Positions 44,992-54,168 of a stretch of 64,000 nt of DNA are shown piece by piece. A program made the position numbers and the translations under genes. Source of the DNA: Streptomyces aureus (lineage in GTDB: Bacteria > Actinomycetota > Actinomycetes > Streptomycetales > Streptomycetaceae). Under the pieces are notes generated by a model. That model did no database searches, was not told the origin of the DNA, and saw only the letters and a program-made list of their open reading frames with translations. Numbering within the stretch: the first letter of the stretch is position 1; each line of letters begins with the position of its first letter. The DNA is taken from the NCBI RefSeq assembly GCF_000725495.1, contig NZ_KL647042.1:124001-188000 (forward strand). Reading direction: 5' to 3'.

Positions 44992-46143
44992 TCAGAACGC
45001 CGAGACCCCGGTCAGGGCCCGCCCGATGACCAGTTTCTGTATCTGACTGGTGCCCTCGTAGAGGGTCATCACCCGGGCGTCGCGCAGGAGCTTGCCGACC
45101 GGGTACTCGTCGATGTAGCCGTAACCGCCGTACACCTGGAGGGCGTTGTTCGCCGCGCGCACGGCCGCCTCCGAGGCGAAGAGCTTGGCCTTAGAGGACT
45201 CGGTCGCGAACGGCAGCCCGCGGTCCACAAGATCGGCGACCCGCCAGGTCAGCAGGCGCGCCGCGTCCACGTCCACGGCGATGTCGCTGATGAGCTCCTG
45301 GACGAGCTGGTGGTGCGCGATCGTCTTCCCGAACTGCTCGCGCTCGGTCGCGTACGTCACCGCCGCGTCCAGTGCGGCCTGGGCGATGCCGACACAGCCC
45401 GCGGCCACCGACATCCGCCCCTTGGCGAGTGCCGACATGGCCACCGAGAAGCCCTTGCCCTCGGGCCCCATCATCGCGCTCGCCGGCACGCGCACGTCCT
45501 CGAGGACGAGTTCGGCGGTGGCCTGGCCGCGCAGTCCCAGCTTGCCGTGGATCGTGCGGCGGGTCAGACCGGGGGTGTCGGTGGGCACCAGGAAGGCGGA
45601 GACGCCCTTGTGGCCCGGGGCGTCGGTGGAGCGGGCGAAGAGCAGCACGACGTCGGCCCAGGTGCCGTTCGTGATGAACATCTTGGCGCCGTTGATCACG
45701 TAGTCGCCGCCGTCGCGCACGGCGCGGGTGGAGAGCTGTCCCGCGTCGGAGCCGGTGCCCGGCTCGGTGAGCCCGAAGCAGCCGACGTACTCGCCGGCGG
45801 TCAGCCCCGGCAGCCAGCGCCGCTTCTGCTCCTCGCTCCCCCAGGACGCGATCGTCTTGGCGACGAGCCCGAGCGAGACGGAGACGATCCCGCGCACGGA
45901 GGAGTCTCCGCGGCCCAGCTCTTCGGTGACCAGGCAGTACGCGAGGTGGTCGCCGCCGCTGCCGCCGTACTCCTCGTCGACGGTGAGGCCGAGGAAGCCC
46001 ACCTCGCCGAGCTTCTTCACGATCGACCGGTCGACGTCCTCCGCGCGGTCCCACGCGACGACGTGCGGGGCGATCTCGCGCTGCACGAAGTCCCTGGCGA
46101 GCTGCCGGACGGCGGTCTGCTCATCACTGAGCCCGAGGTTCAT
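44992..46143 (-). CDS. Acyl-CoA dehydrogenase
   Basis: 383 residues from ATG 46143, the standard short/branched-chain length. GCFGLTEPGTGSDAGQLST and FITNGTWADVVLLF mark the FAD/substrate region. QVYGGYGYIDEYPVGKLLRD and LYEGTSQIQKLVIGRAL include the catalytic Glu position (YEGT) typical of butyryl/isobutyryl-type enzymes. It is divergent from a TetR gene with an operator-like palindrome between them. Confidence 0.94.
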   Translation of the reverse strand: MNLGLSDEQTAVRQLARDFVQREIAPHVVAWDRAEDVDRSIVKKLGEVGFLGLTVDEEYGGSGGDHLAYCLVTEELGRGDSSVRGIVSVSLGLVAKTIASWGSEEQKRRWLPGLTAGEYVGCFGLTEPGTGSDAGQLSTRAVRDGGDYVINGAKMFITNGTWADVVLLFARSTDAPGHKGVSAFLVPTDTPGLTRRTIHGKLGLRGQATAELVLEDVRVPASAMMGPEGKGFSVAMSALAKGRMSVAAGCVGIAQAALDAAVTYATEREQFGKTIAHHQLVQELISDIAVDVDAARLLTWRVADLVDRGLPFATESSKAKLFASEAAVRAANNALQVYGGYGYIDEYPVGKLLRDARVMTLYEGTSQIQKLVIGRALTGVSAF

Positions 46144-46217
46144 GCCGGGTCACCCCACAGATAGCGGACTACTGGGAACGGACTACTGGGAACGGACTTT
46201 GAAAGCCGTACATTTAA

Positions 46218-46232
46218 ATTAGCACTGCTAGT
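46218..46232. promoter_or_regulatory. Operator-like palindrome TAGCA-C-TGCTA
   Basis: attagcactgctagt between the divergent acyl-CoA dehydrogenase and TetR genes. A related site, actagcgatgatagt, lies at 50972-50986 before the aldehyde dehydrogenase; 11 of 15 positions agree. Confidence 0.55.
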
Positions 46233-46251
46233 TTCACGGTGCAGCCCTACT

Positions 46252-46902
46252 ATGTGCGCCATGGCCCGACCGCGCAAGCCCCTCCTCAGCACCGACCGCA
46301 TCGTCGAGACCGCGCGGACGCTGGTGGACGCCGAGGGCCTGGCGGCGCTCTCGACGCGCCGGCTCGCGGCGGAACTGGGGGTGAGCGGGCCCTCCCTCTA
46401 CAACCACTTCCGCACCAAGGACCAGATCCTGGAGGCGGTCGCGGACTCGGTGAGCGCCCAGGTCGAGCTGTCGATGTTCGAGGACGGCCGCGACTGGCGG
46501 ACCGCGCTGCACGACTGGGCCGTCTCCTACCGCGCCGCCCTGCGCGACCACCCGAACATCGTCCCGGTCCTCGCCCGCGGCCCCGGGCGCAGGCCGGCCG
46601 GTCTCCGGCTCGCCGACGCCGTCTTCGGCGCGATGGTCAGGGCGGGCTGGCCGCCGTCCCAGGCCACCTCGATCGGGGCGCTGATGCGGTACTTCATCAT
46701 GGGGTCCGCGCTGGGTTCCTTCGCCGGGGGCTTCGTGGACGACGAGAGCGCCTACGACCCGGCCGACTATCCGCATCTGGGGCAGGCGCACCTCCTCGCC
46801 GAACAGCAGGAGAAGATCGACGAGCGCGCCTTCGAGACGGGCCTCGGAGCCCTGCTGGACGGCCTCGCGGTGCAGTACGCGGGGCTGGTGCGCGAGGGCT
46901 GA
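46252..46902 (+). CDS. TetR-family regulator (TetR_C-type)
   Basis: 216 residues from ATG 46252, with ATG 46261 as alternative start. Helix-turn-helix: RIVETARTLVDAEGLAALST and GVSGPSLYNHFRTKDQIL. The C-terminal domain (WRTALHDWAVSYRAALRDHP) is of the TetR/TetR_C type. Divergent from an acyl-CoA dehydrogenase, with a palindrome in the shared promoter region. A similar palindrome before the aldehyde/alcohol dehydrogenase genes suggests a wider regulon. Confidence 0.9.
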   Translation: MCAMARPRKPLLSTDRIVETARTLVDAEGLAALSTRRLAAELGVSGPSLYNHFRTKDQILEAVADSVSAQVELSMFEDGRDWRTALHDWAVSYRAALRDHPNIVPVLARGPGRRPAGLRLADAVFGAMVRAGWPPSQATSIGALMRYFIMGSALGSFAGGFVDDESAYDPADYPHLGQAHLLAEQQEKIDERAFETGLGALLDGLAVQYAGLVREG

Positions 46903-46904
46903 GC

Positions 46905-47040
46905 GGGGCGCGCCCCCGGCACGGCCCCGGGCTCGCCCCCGGACACGGCTCGGGGCCGGCCCTGGGGTGCGACTCAGGGCTCGCCCCGGGCGCGACTCAT
47001 GGCTCGCCCCGGGGCACGGCTCGGGCCGGCCCCCGGCTCA
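46905..47040. repeat. Degenerate GGCTCGCCCCGG repeats
   Basis: Three to five imperfect copies of GGCTCGCCCC followed by GGGC-ACGG or GCGACTC, some 24 bases apart (for example near 46977 and 47001). No gene. They may form hairpins and help end the TetR transcript. Confidence 0.45.
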
Positions 47041-47108
47041 CGGGCGCGCCGACCTGGGCGTCCGAAATCCGCGAGACCGGCGGCCGCGGTCCGCCTAGCC
47101 TCGGGGGC

Positions 47109-48284
47109 ATGACGAACGCCTCCCTCATCTCCCGTATCGCGCCGCCCGGCCGGCGCGCGCCCCTGCTCGCCGCCGGTGCGGCGACCGTCACCGTCGGGCT
47201 GTGGGCCTCCGCGTTCGTCGCGATCCGCAGTGCCGGCGCCGCGTACTCGCCCGGCGCGCTCGCGCTCGGCCGGCTCCTTTCGGGGGCGCTCGTGCTCGGC
47301 GTCGTCTGCGCCGTCCGCAGGGAGGGGCTGCCCCCGCGCGGCGCCTGGCGCGGCATCGCGATATCCGGGCTGCTCTGGTTCGGTTTCTACATGGTGGCGC
47401 TCAACTGGGGCGAGCAGCAGGTCGACGCCGGCACGGCGGCGCTGGTGGTGAACATCGGCCCGATCCTGATCGCCCTGCTGGGCGCCCGGCTGCTCGGGGA
47501 CGCCATGCCGCCGCGGCTGCTCGCCGGCATGGCGGTGTCGTTCGCCGGCGCGGTCGCCGTGGGGCTGTCGATGTCGGGCGGCGGCGGTTCCTCGGTGCTC
47601 GGGGTGGTGCTGTGTCTGCTCGCCGCCGTCGCCTACGCCGCCGGGGTCGTCGCGCAGAAGCCCGCGCTCGGGCACGCGAGTTCGCTCCAGGTGACGACGT
47701 TCGGCTGTCTGATCGGGGCCGTGGTGTGCCTGCCGTTCGCGGGCCGGCTCGTCCACGACGCCGCCGCCGCTCCCCTCGGCGCCACCCTCGACATGGTCTA
47801 TCTGGGCGTCTTCCCGACCGCCCTCGCCTTCACGACCTGGGGGTACGCCCTGGCCCGGACGAGCGCGAGCCGCATGGGCGCGACGACGTACGCCGTGCCC
47901 GCTCTGGTGGTGCTGATGTCCTGGCTCGTCCTCGACGAGGTCCCGGGACCGCTGACGCTGGCGGGCGGGGCGCTGTGCCTCGCGGGTGTGGCGGTGTCGC
48001 GCTCGCGGCCGCGCCGGACCCCGGCGTCGGGGTCGACGTCGGTGCCTTCGGGGGCGTCGGCGGGGGCGTCGGCATCCGTATCGGATGCCGACGCCGGTCC
48101 GGTGACGGTGCACGCTGCGGCACCCGCGCAGGGTCCGGCCGCCGGTGCCTCCTCCGCGGCCCTGTCCGGTTCCGGCGGTCCCACCGGTGCCGGCACTCCT
48201 TCCGGCGTCGGCGGTCCTTCCGGCGTCGGCGGTCCGCGGCCCGCGACGGCCGGGGAGAGCGGGAGCCGGGCCGAACAGGCCTGA
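47109..48284 (+). CDS. EamA/DMT-family transporter with low-complexity tail
   Basis: 391 residues from ATG 47109. Ten membrane helices arranged as two EamA repeats (about 20-150 and 160-295): VTVGLWASAFVAIRSAG and VVNIGPILIALLGARLLGD in the first, FPTALAFTTWGYALARTSAS and PALVVLMSWLVLDEVPGP in the second. Probably exports a metabolite. About 90 residues of Ser/Gly/Ala/Pro repeats follow the last helix (PSGVGGPSGVGGP), which is unusual and might be tolerated slippage. Confidence 0.88.
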   Translation: MTNASLISRIAPPGRRAPLLAAGAATVTVGLWASAFVAIRSAGAAYSPGALALGRLLSGALVLGVVCAVRREGLPPRGAWRGIAISGLLWFGFYMVALNWGEQQVDAGTAALVVNIGPILIALLGARLLGDAMPPRLLAGMAVSFAGAVAVGLSMSGGGGSSVLGVVLCLLAAVAYAAGVVAQKPALGHASSLQVTTFGCLIGAVVCLPFAGRLVHDAAAAPLGATLDMVYLGVFPTALAFTTWGYALARTSASRMGATTYAVPALVVLMSWLVLDEVPGPLTLAGGALCLAGVAVSRSRPRRTPASGSTSVPSGASAGASASVSDADAGPVTVHAAAPAQGPAAGASSAALSGSGGPTGAGTPSGVGGPSGVGGPRPATAGESGSRAEQA

Positions 48285-48385
48285 CGCCGGGCCGCGTTCG
48301 TGCCGGCGAGTCGCCATGAGGGGCCGTCGAGCCCGCTCGGCGCCCCTCCGGGTCCGGCCCGGGAACCGGCGGCGACCGCCGGTGC

Positions 48386-48431
48386 CGTCGTCGCCCGGGA
48401 GCCCGGGAGCCCGCGCTCCCGGGCGACGACG
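48386..48431. terminator. 17-bp hairpin between EamA and alcohol dehydrogenase genes
   Basis: A perfect 17-bp stem (48386-48402 with 48415-48431) and 12-base loop between convergent genes. Confidence 0.82.
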
Positions 48432-48448
48432 CGAAGGTCGGACAGGCC

Positions 48449-49531
48449 CTAGAACACCACCAGCGCCCGGCCGCCCTTGCCCGCGATCATGTTGTCGAAG
48501 GCCGCCGGGATGCCGTCCAGGGCGATGCGGTCGGTGACCAGGCCGCCGAGGTCGAGGCGGCCCGCGCGCACGTGCTCCGCGAGCACCGGCAGATCGCGCG
48601 CCGGGTCGGAGTTGCCGTACACGCAGCCGGCGAGGGTCCTGCCCCAGTGGAAGATCTCCAGGGCGTTGAAGGTGACCTGCTGGTCCTTGCCGCCGATGCC
48701 GACGACCGTGGTGCGGCCGCCGCGCCGGGTCGACTCCCAGGCGGTACGGATGGTGACGGCGCGGCCGACGCACTCGACGGCCACGTCCACCCCGTTGCCG
48801 CCGGTCAGGGCGCGGATCTCACGGGCGGTGCCGGCGGAGGCGACGACGTAGTCGGTGGCCCCGGCCTCGCGGGCCAGCCGCTCCTTCTCGGGCGATACGT
48901 CGACCGCGACGATCTTCGTGGCGCCGGCGATCCGCGCGGCCTGGAGGGCCGCGAGCCCGACCCCGCCGGCCCCGAACACGGCGACGCTCTCGCCGGGCTG
49001 GACCTGGGCCGAGTGGTGGACGGCACCGTAGCCGGTGAGGACGGCGCAGCCGAGCAGGGCGGCCTCGGTGAGCGGGACGCCGTCCGGGGCGGGCAGGACG
49101 CAGGACACCGGCACCACCGTCTCCTCCGCGAACGCGGCGACGTTCAGACCGGGGTGCAGATCGCTCCCGTCGGAGGCTCGCCGGGCGTACACGCTTCCCG
49201 CGCCGGTGAGCGCGTCGGCGCACAGCCACACCTCGCCGAGCGAGCAGGCGTGGCATCTCCCGCAGGAGGGGGCCCAGTTGAGGACGACCGGGGAGCCGGG
49301 GGCGACCTGGGTCACGCCCTCGCCGACGGCGACGACGGTGCCGGCGCCCTCGTGGCCGAGAACGGCGGGCACCGGCACCCGCATCGTGCCGTTGGACAGG
49401 GACAGGTCGGAGTGGCAGACCCCGGCGGCGGCGAGCCTCACCCGGACCTGGCCCGGTCCGGGGTCGGGGAGCTCGATCTCGGCGATCTCCAGCGGGGCAC
49501 CAACGGCGGGCAGGACGGCGGCGCGAACCAC
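48449..49531 (-). CDS. Zinc-dependent alcohol dehydrogenase
   Basis: 360 residues from GTG 49531. Catalytic zinc ligands Cys39, His60 and Glu61 (VLGHEGAG). Structural zinc cysteines 90, 93, 96 and 104 (SCGRCHACSLGEVWLC). The NAD-binding VFGAGGVGLAALQAARIAG ends in a conserved Asp (VAVDVS). Medium-chain family. The aldehyde dehydrogenase gene ends just 10 bases upstream, so the two should convert an alcohol to its acid together. Confidence 0.93.
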   Translation of the reverse strand: MVRAAVLPAVGAPLEIAEIELPDPGPGQVRVRLAAAGVCHSDLSLSNGTMRVPVPAVLGHEGAGTVVAVGEGVTQVAPGSPVVLNWAPSCGRCHACSLGEVWLCADALTGAGSVYARRASDGSDLHPGLNVAAFAEETVVPVSCVLPAPDGVPLTEAALLGCAVLTGYGAVHHSAQVQPGESVAVFGAGGVGLAALQAARIAGATKIVAVDVSPEKERLAREAGATDYVVASAGTAREIRALTGGNGVDVAVECVGRAVTIRTAWESTRRGGRTTVVGIGGKDQQVTFNALEIFHWGRTLAGCVYGNSDPARDLPVLAEHVRAGRLDLGGLVTDRIALDGIPAAFDNMIAGKGGRALVVF

Positions 49532-49541
49532 GTGAACGCTC

Positions 49542-50930
49542 CTAGAACTGGAGGGACTTGGTCTGGAGGTACTCGGACAGGCCGTGGGTGCCGAGTTCGC
49601 GTCCCACGCCCGACTGCTTGTACCCCCCGAAGGGGGCCAGGGGGTTGAAGCGTCCCCCGTTGATGTCGACCTGGCCGGTGTCGAGCCGCCGCGCGAAGGC
49701 GACCGCCTCGGACTCCTCGCCGGCCCACACCGCGCCCGCGAGCCCGTACACCGTGCCGTTGGCGATGCGCAGGGCGTCCTCCTCGTCCTCGTAGCGCAGG
49801 ATCGACAGGACCGGGCCGAAGATCTCCTCCTGCGCGATCGTCATCGTCTCGGTGACGTCGGCGAAGACGGTGGGGCTGACGAAGTAGCCCTGTTCGCGCG
49901 GGGATTCGGGGCCGCCCGCGACGAGCCGCGCGCCCTCGGCGACCCCCTTCTCGATGTAACCGCGCACCCGGTCGCGCTGCTTGGCGTTGACGACCGGTCC
50001 GATGCGGTCGCCGTACTTCGCGGCGGCGGCCGCGGCCAGCTCGACGGCCTCCTCGTAGCGGTCGGCGGGAACGAGCATGCGGGTCCAGGCGCTGCACGTC
50101 TGGCCGGAGTTGGACATCACGTTGGCGACGCCGACGTTCACGGCCTTGGCGAGGTCGGCGCTCGGCAGGATGACGTTGGCGGACTTGCCGCCGAGTTCGA
50201 GGGCGACGCGCTTGACCGCGGCGCCCGCCGTCGCGCCGATCCGCCGGCCGACGGCCGTGGAGCCGGTGAAGGAGACCAGGTCGACGTCCGGGTGCTCGGC
50301 GAGTGCCTGGCCCGCGACCGGGCCGAGGCCGGTGACGAGGTTGAAGACGCCGGCCGGCACGCCCGCCTCGGCGACGGCCTCGGCGAAGAGCTGGGCGGTC
50401 AGCGGGGTGTCCTCGGCGGGCTTGAGCACCACCGTGCAGCCCGCGGCGAGGGCGGGGGCGACCTTGGCGACGATCTGGTGGAGCGGGTAGTTCCAGGGCG
50501 TGATCGCGCCGACGACGCCGACGGGCTCCTGGTAGACGGTCGAGTTGCCGACCTTCTCCTCGAAGGCGTACGTCGCCGCCAGCTCGGCGTAGGAGCCGGC
50601 CACCAGGACCGGGACGCCCGCGTGCACGGCCTGGGAGAACGCGAGCGGCGCCCCGAGCTCGGCGGTGACGGTCTCGGCGATCTCGTCCCGGCGCGCGGCC
50701 AGGACGTCCCTGAGGGCCGCGAGGCGGGCGGCCCGTTCGGCGGGCGGGGTCGCGGCCCAGCCCGGGAACGCGGCGCGGGCGGCCCGTACGGCGGTGTCGA
50801 CGTCCGCGGCGGTGCCGGCCGGGACGTGGCCGATCACCTGCTCGTCGGCCGGGTTCACGACCTCGATCGTGTCCCCTTGGGCGGCGGGGCGCCACGCCCC
50901 GTCGATGTACATGCCGTCATGTGCCTTCAT
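49542..50930 (-). CDS. Aldehyde dehydrogenase family protein
   Basis: 462 residues from ATG 50930 with GGAGGAA upstream. Active-site residues: Asn147 (ITPWNYPL), Glu245 ([10 protein letters not shown]) and nucleophile Cys279 ([11 protein letters not shown]). Oxidises an aldehyde with NAD(P). It is the first gene of the pair with the alcohol dehydrogenase. An operator-like palindrome lies 42 bases before its start. Confidence 0.93.
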   Translation of the reverse strand: MKAHDGMYIDGAWRPAAQGDTIEVVNPADEQVIGHVPAGTAADVDTAVRAARAAFPGWAATPPAERAARLAALRDVLAARRDEIAETVTAELGAPLAFSQAVHAGVPVLVAGSYAELAATYAFEEKVGNSTVYQEPVGVVGAITPWNYPLHQIVAKVAPALAAGCTVVLKPAEDTPLTAQLFAEAVAEAGVPAGVFNLVTGLGPVAGQALAEHPDVDLVSFTGSTAVGRRIGATAGAAVKRVALELGGKSANVILPSADLAKAVNVGVANVMSNSGQTCSAWTRMLVPADRYEEAVELAAAAAAKYGDRIGPVVNAKQRDRVRGYIEKGVAEGARLVAGGPESPREQGYFVSPTVFADVTETMTIAQEEIFGPVLSILRYEDEEDALRIANGTVYGLAGAVWAGEESEAVAFARRLDTGQVDINGGRFNPLAPFGGYKQSGVGRELGTHGLSEYLQTKSLQF

Positions 50931-50971
50931 CGTGTTCCTCCCGGGCGGGGGCAGCGTCGTCCGGGACCTAA

Positions 50972-50986
50972 ACTAGCGATGATAGT
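50972..50986. promoter_or_regulatory. Operator-like palindrome before the aldehyde dehydrogenase gene
   Basis: actagcgatgatagt, flanked by extra A and T that extend the AAACTA/TAGTTT arms. Related to the site at 46218-46232; candidate target of the TetR at 46252. Confidence 0.5.
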
Positions 50987-51065
50987 TTTGCGGCGCCAGG
51001 GCGACCTGCCGTGCCGCAGGTCACGGCATCCGCGGACCGCCCCGCCGAGGGCCCGCCCCGGGGCG

Positions 51066-52412
51066 TCACTCCTCCAGGTCGGGCAGCCGCTCGGGGGCCG
51101 GGCAGATCCGCTCGCCGCCGTGGTCGAAGACGAACAGGTGGGCCAGGTCCACGAGGAGCGGGATCTGCATCCCGTGGCGGAGTTCGATGTCGGGGGTCGT
51201 GCGCACGACCAGGTCACCGGGCAGCCGCCCCTCGGGCGGTGCCGGCTCGGAGTGCTCGTACCCGTCGTCGGAGGGATGGTCGAGGACGACGACCGGTCCG
51301 GCGCGCAGCGCCCCCGCGCGCCCGCGCAGCCGGTCCAGGACGGTTCCGCCCTCACGGCGGCGCCGGCGCGACGGGCGGGACGGCCGCGGCGACTCCAGCT
51401 CGGGCACGAAGGCGGGCCGTGAACCGGTGTTGAAGTGGACGAGGACCTCGTGCCCCTGGAACTCCACGTGCTCGACCAGACCGGTGATCGCCACCTCGCC
51501 CGGCCGGGCCTCGGACGCCCGGGCGAGCCGGATGGCCTCCGAGCGCAGCCCGACGATCACCTCGCGGCCCTGCTGCACCCGGAGCAACTGGTGGTCCAGG
51601 CTCAGGGGTTCGGGCAGCCGCAGGAACTGCTTGCCGAGGCTGATCGTCATGGCGCCGTCGAGCGGGGCCCGGACGACTCCGCGCAGCAGGTTGATGCGCG
51701 GGGTGCCGATGAAGGCGGCGACGAAGACGTTGGCGGGCAGTCCGTAGACCGTGCGGGGCGTGCCCAGTTGCTGGAGGACCCCGCCGCGCATGACGGCGAC
51801 CCGGTCGCCGAGCGACATGGCCTCGGCCTGGTCGTGGGTGACGTAGACGGTGGTCGCGCCCAGTTCCCTGGTGAGCTTGGAGATCTCGGCCCGCAGGTGG
51901 TTGCGGAGTTTGGCGTCGAGGTTGGACAGCGGCTCGTCCATCAGGAAGGCGGAGGGGTGGCGGGCTATCGCCCGGCCCATCGCCACGCGCTGCCGCTCGC
52001 CGCCGGAGAGCTGGTTGGGGAAGCGTTCCAGGAGGTCCTGGATGCCGAGCATGCGGGCGGTGGCGTCCACCCGGTCCCGGGGGTCGGCTCCGGGCGTCTC
52101 GATGCGCAGCGGGAAGCCGATGTTGTCGCGGCTGGTCATGCTCGGATAGAGGGCGAAGTTCTGGAAGACCATCGCCATGTTCCGATCGGAGGGCGGCAGG
52201 TCGTTGGAGTACTCCCCGTCCAGCCGGACCTCGCCCTCGGAGACCTCCTCGAGTCCCGCGATCATCCGCAGCACGGTCGACTTGCCGCAGCCGGAGGGGC
52301 CGAGCAGGACGAGGAACTCGCCGGGCCGGATGTCCAGCGAGAGGCGTTCCACCACGCGGGGCCCGCGGGCGTAGGACTTGCTGACGTGGTGCAGGGAGAT
52401 GGCGCGTGTCAT
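51066..52412 (-). CDS. MalK/MsiK-like ABC transporter ATPase, no permease nearby
   Basis: 448 residues. Walker A GPSGCGKST (38-46), Q-loop VFQNFALYP (82-90), signature LSGGERQR (135-142), Walker B AFLMDEPLSNLD (155-166), H-loop VYVTHDQAEAMS. A C-terminal TOBE domain (about 235-440) contains an Arg-rich insertion (PRPSRPSRRRRRE). The family powers binding-protein-dependent sugar importers; in Streptomyces one such ATPase can serve several sugar systems. No permease or binding protein is within the window. Confidence 0.9.
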   Translation of the reverse strand: MTRAISLHHVSKSYARGPRVVERLSLDIRPGEFLVLLGPSGCGKSTVLRMIAGLEEVSEGEVRLDGEYSNDLPPSDRNMAMVFQNFALYPSMTSRDNIGFPLRIETPGADPRDRVDATARMLGIQDLLERFPNQLSGGERQRVAMGRAIARHPSAFLMDEPLSNLDAKLRNHLRAEISKLTRELGATTVYVTHDQAEAMSLGDRVAVMRGGVLQQLGTPRTVYGLPANVFVAAFIGTPRINLLRGVVRAPLDGAMTISLGKQFLRLPEPLSLDHQLLRVQQGREVIVGLRSEAIRLARASEARPGEVAITGLVEHVEFQGHEVLVHFNTGSRPAFVPELESPRPSRPSRRRRREGGTVLDRLRGRAGALRAGPVVVLDHPSDDGYEHSEPAPPEGRLPGDLVVRTTPDIELRHGMQIPLLVDLAHLFVFDHGGERICPAPERLPDLEE

Positions 52413-53397
52413 GACAGGGGCCCCCGGGGGCGTGCAAGGCGCTGGTGCTCCGCGGCCGGTCGTCCCGTACGGGTCGTACGGGACCTTGAGTCACGGAAGC
52501 TAACGGACCGCGCATGTCCGGGGGAAGACACGGGGCGGTATCGGACGGGCGGGTTCGGTACGGGCGGAAACGGACGATCGGCTACCGGTCGAATGCCGGG
52601 CCCTGCCGGGCGGACACCGGCGGGATGCCGGGCGGGCCGGGGCCGCCGCAGCACGCGCCGCGGCCGGGCCGGGCCCGGCCCGGCCCGGTCGCGGTGCTGC
52701 CGAGCTCGGTGCTGCCGGGCTCGGTCGTGCCGCGGCCGACTCCCGGCTCGGTCGCGGCGCGAACTGGGTCCGTCGTGCCCGGCCGGGGCGAGCGGGATCC
52801 GGCCCGCCCTCGGCCTCCGTGAGGGGGGCGAAGGCGATGACGTTCTCCGGCCGCGGCCGCTGCGGCGCGCACTGCGGCCGCGGCCCGGCTCGGTCGTGCC
52901 GCTGCTCGGGGCCGTCGTACCGCGGCTCGGGTCTCGTGCTGCGGTTCGGGGCTCGCGGCACGGCCCGGCTCGGTCGTGCCGTGGCCAGGGCCTGGCTCGG
53001 CCGCGGTGGGAACCGGGTCCGGCGTGCCCCGGCCGGGGTCGGCGTGCGCCGCCGGGGCGGGCGGGGGCCGGTCAGGGCCAGCAGGCGCCGGCCCGCCCTC
53101 GGCCTCCGTGAGGTGGGCGAAGGTGATGACGTTCGCCGCACAGGCCGCCGCGGCGCGCACCGCGGCCCGGGTCGGTCCTGCCGCTACTCGGGGCCGTCGT
53201 ACCGCGGCTCGGGTCTCGTGGCGCGGTCAGGGTCGGTCGTGCCGCGGCCGGGTCCCGGCTCCGTCGCGGCGGGAACCGGGTCCGGCGAGCCCCGGCCGGG
53301 GGCGGCGGGCGCCGACGGGGCGAGCGGGCGTCGCCGGGGGCAGCGGGGGCCGGACGAGGCGCGCAGGCGCCGGCCGCGGCGAGCGGGCGTCGCCGGC
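52413..53397 (-). repeat. Degenerate tandem repeats, about 290-320 bp, including copies of the sortase 3' end
   Basis: 985 bases with no credible gene. A core of about 36 bases coding the sortase end (minus strand ANVIAFAHLTE) at 53425-53460 recurs at 53104-53139 (ANVITFAHLTE) and 52815-52850 (ENVIAFAPLTE). Other blocks repeat in step: a 31-base string at 52908-52938 is exact at 53190-53220, and GGGAACCGGGTCCGGCG recurs near 53005 and 53270. The extra copies have no matching start or active-site region. Frames on both strands stay open only because the sequence is almost all G and C. Confidence 0.8.
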
Positions 53398-54168
53398 TCA
53401 GTGGGCGTCCGCCCGGCCGCGGATCTCCGTGAGGTGGGCGAAGGCGATGACGTTCGCCGCGTAGCCGGTCGTGTGGTCGTACGCACCGCCGCAGGTGATC
53501 AGCCGCAGTTCGGGGCGCCCCCGGTTTCCGTACACCTCCTGGTCGGGGAAGTGGGCCTTCGCGTACGTGCGTACGGCGTAGACCGTGTAGACGGCGGTCC
53601 GCCCGTCCTCGCGCCGCGCCTCGACGCGCGCGCCGGTGCGGATCCGCTCGATCGGGGCGAAGACGGCGGGGCCCGTCCGGGTGTCGCGGTGGCCGACGAC
53701 GAGGGCCGTGCCCCGTTCGCCCGGCGTGGGACCGTCCGTGTACCAGCCGACGGGCTTCGGATCGTCCACGGGTGGCGCGGTGAGCCGTCGGTCGCGGTCG
53801 AGCCGGAGTCCGATGACCGGCGCGTCCACGTCCAGGGAGGGGATGCGCAGGCGGGTGGCCCGGGAGCGGGGCAGCGGCGCGGGCGGGGGTGCGGGCCGGG
53901 CCGCCCGCCGGGCGGGCGGGGACGCGTGCCGCCCAGGGCCGCCGCCGGGCCGGGCGTCCGGAGCGTGCCCGGCGCCCGCGGCCGTGGCCGGGGCCCGGGA
54001 GGCGGCGCCGTCGTCGTGGGCGGCGCCGGCCGCCACCGTCCCGGAGGGTTCGTCGTCCCCCGCCCACCAGACGCCGCCCACCACCAGCGCGACGGTGACC
54101 GCCAGGGTCCTCGTCAGGCGGTAGGCGCGCGTCCGGTACCAGGGCCTGCGCCGTCTACTCGGCGCCAT
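53398..54168 (-). CDS. Class F sortase
   Basis: 256 residues from ATG 54168, overlapping its partner gene by 14 bases. One N-terminal membrane helix (about 20-36), a Pro/Ala-rich linker (40-104), then the sortase barrel (105-250) with His160 in VVGHRDT and nucleophile Cys226 in LITCGG. The arginine expected after the cysteine is not found: no Arg occurs between 226 and 250. Class F enzymes of actinomycetes attach secreted proteins to the wall. The partner upstream is the obvious substrate. Activity is uncertain because of the missing Arg. Confidence 0.85.
   Translation of the reverse strand: MAPSRRRRPWYRTRAYRLTRTLAVTVALVVGGVWWAGDDEPSGTVAAGAAHDDGAASRAPATAAGAGHAPDARPGGGPGRHASPPARRAARPAPPPAPLPRSRATRLRIPSLDVDAPVIGLRLDRDRRLTAPPVDDPKPVGWYTDGPTPGERGTALVVGHRDTRTGPAVFAPIERIRTGARVEARREDGRTAVYTVYAVRTYAKAHFPDQEVYGNRGRPELRLITCGGAYDHTTGYAANVIAFAHLTEIRGRADAH

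Noticed and set aside
52500..53160. Overlapping minus-strand frames rich in Arg/Pro downstream of the sortase
   Set aside because: They exist in several frames at once and follow the tandem repeats; no start site or domain. Treated as repeat DNA.
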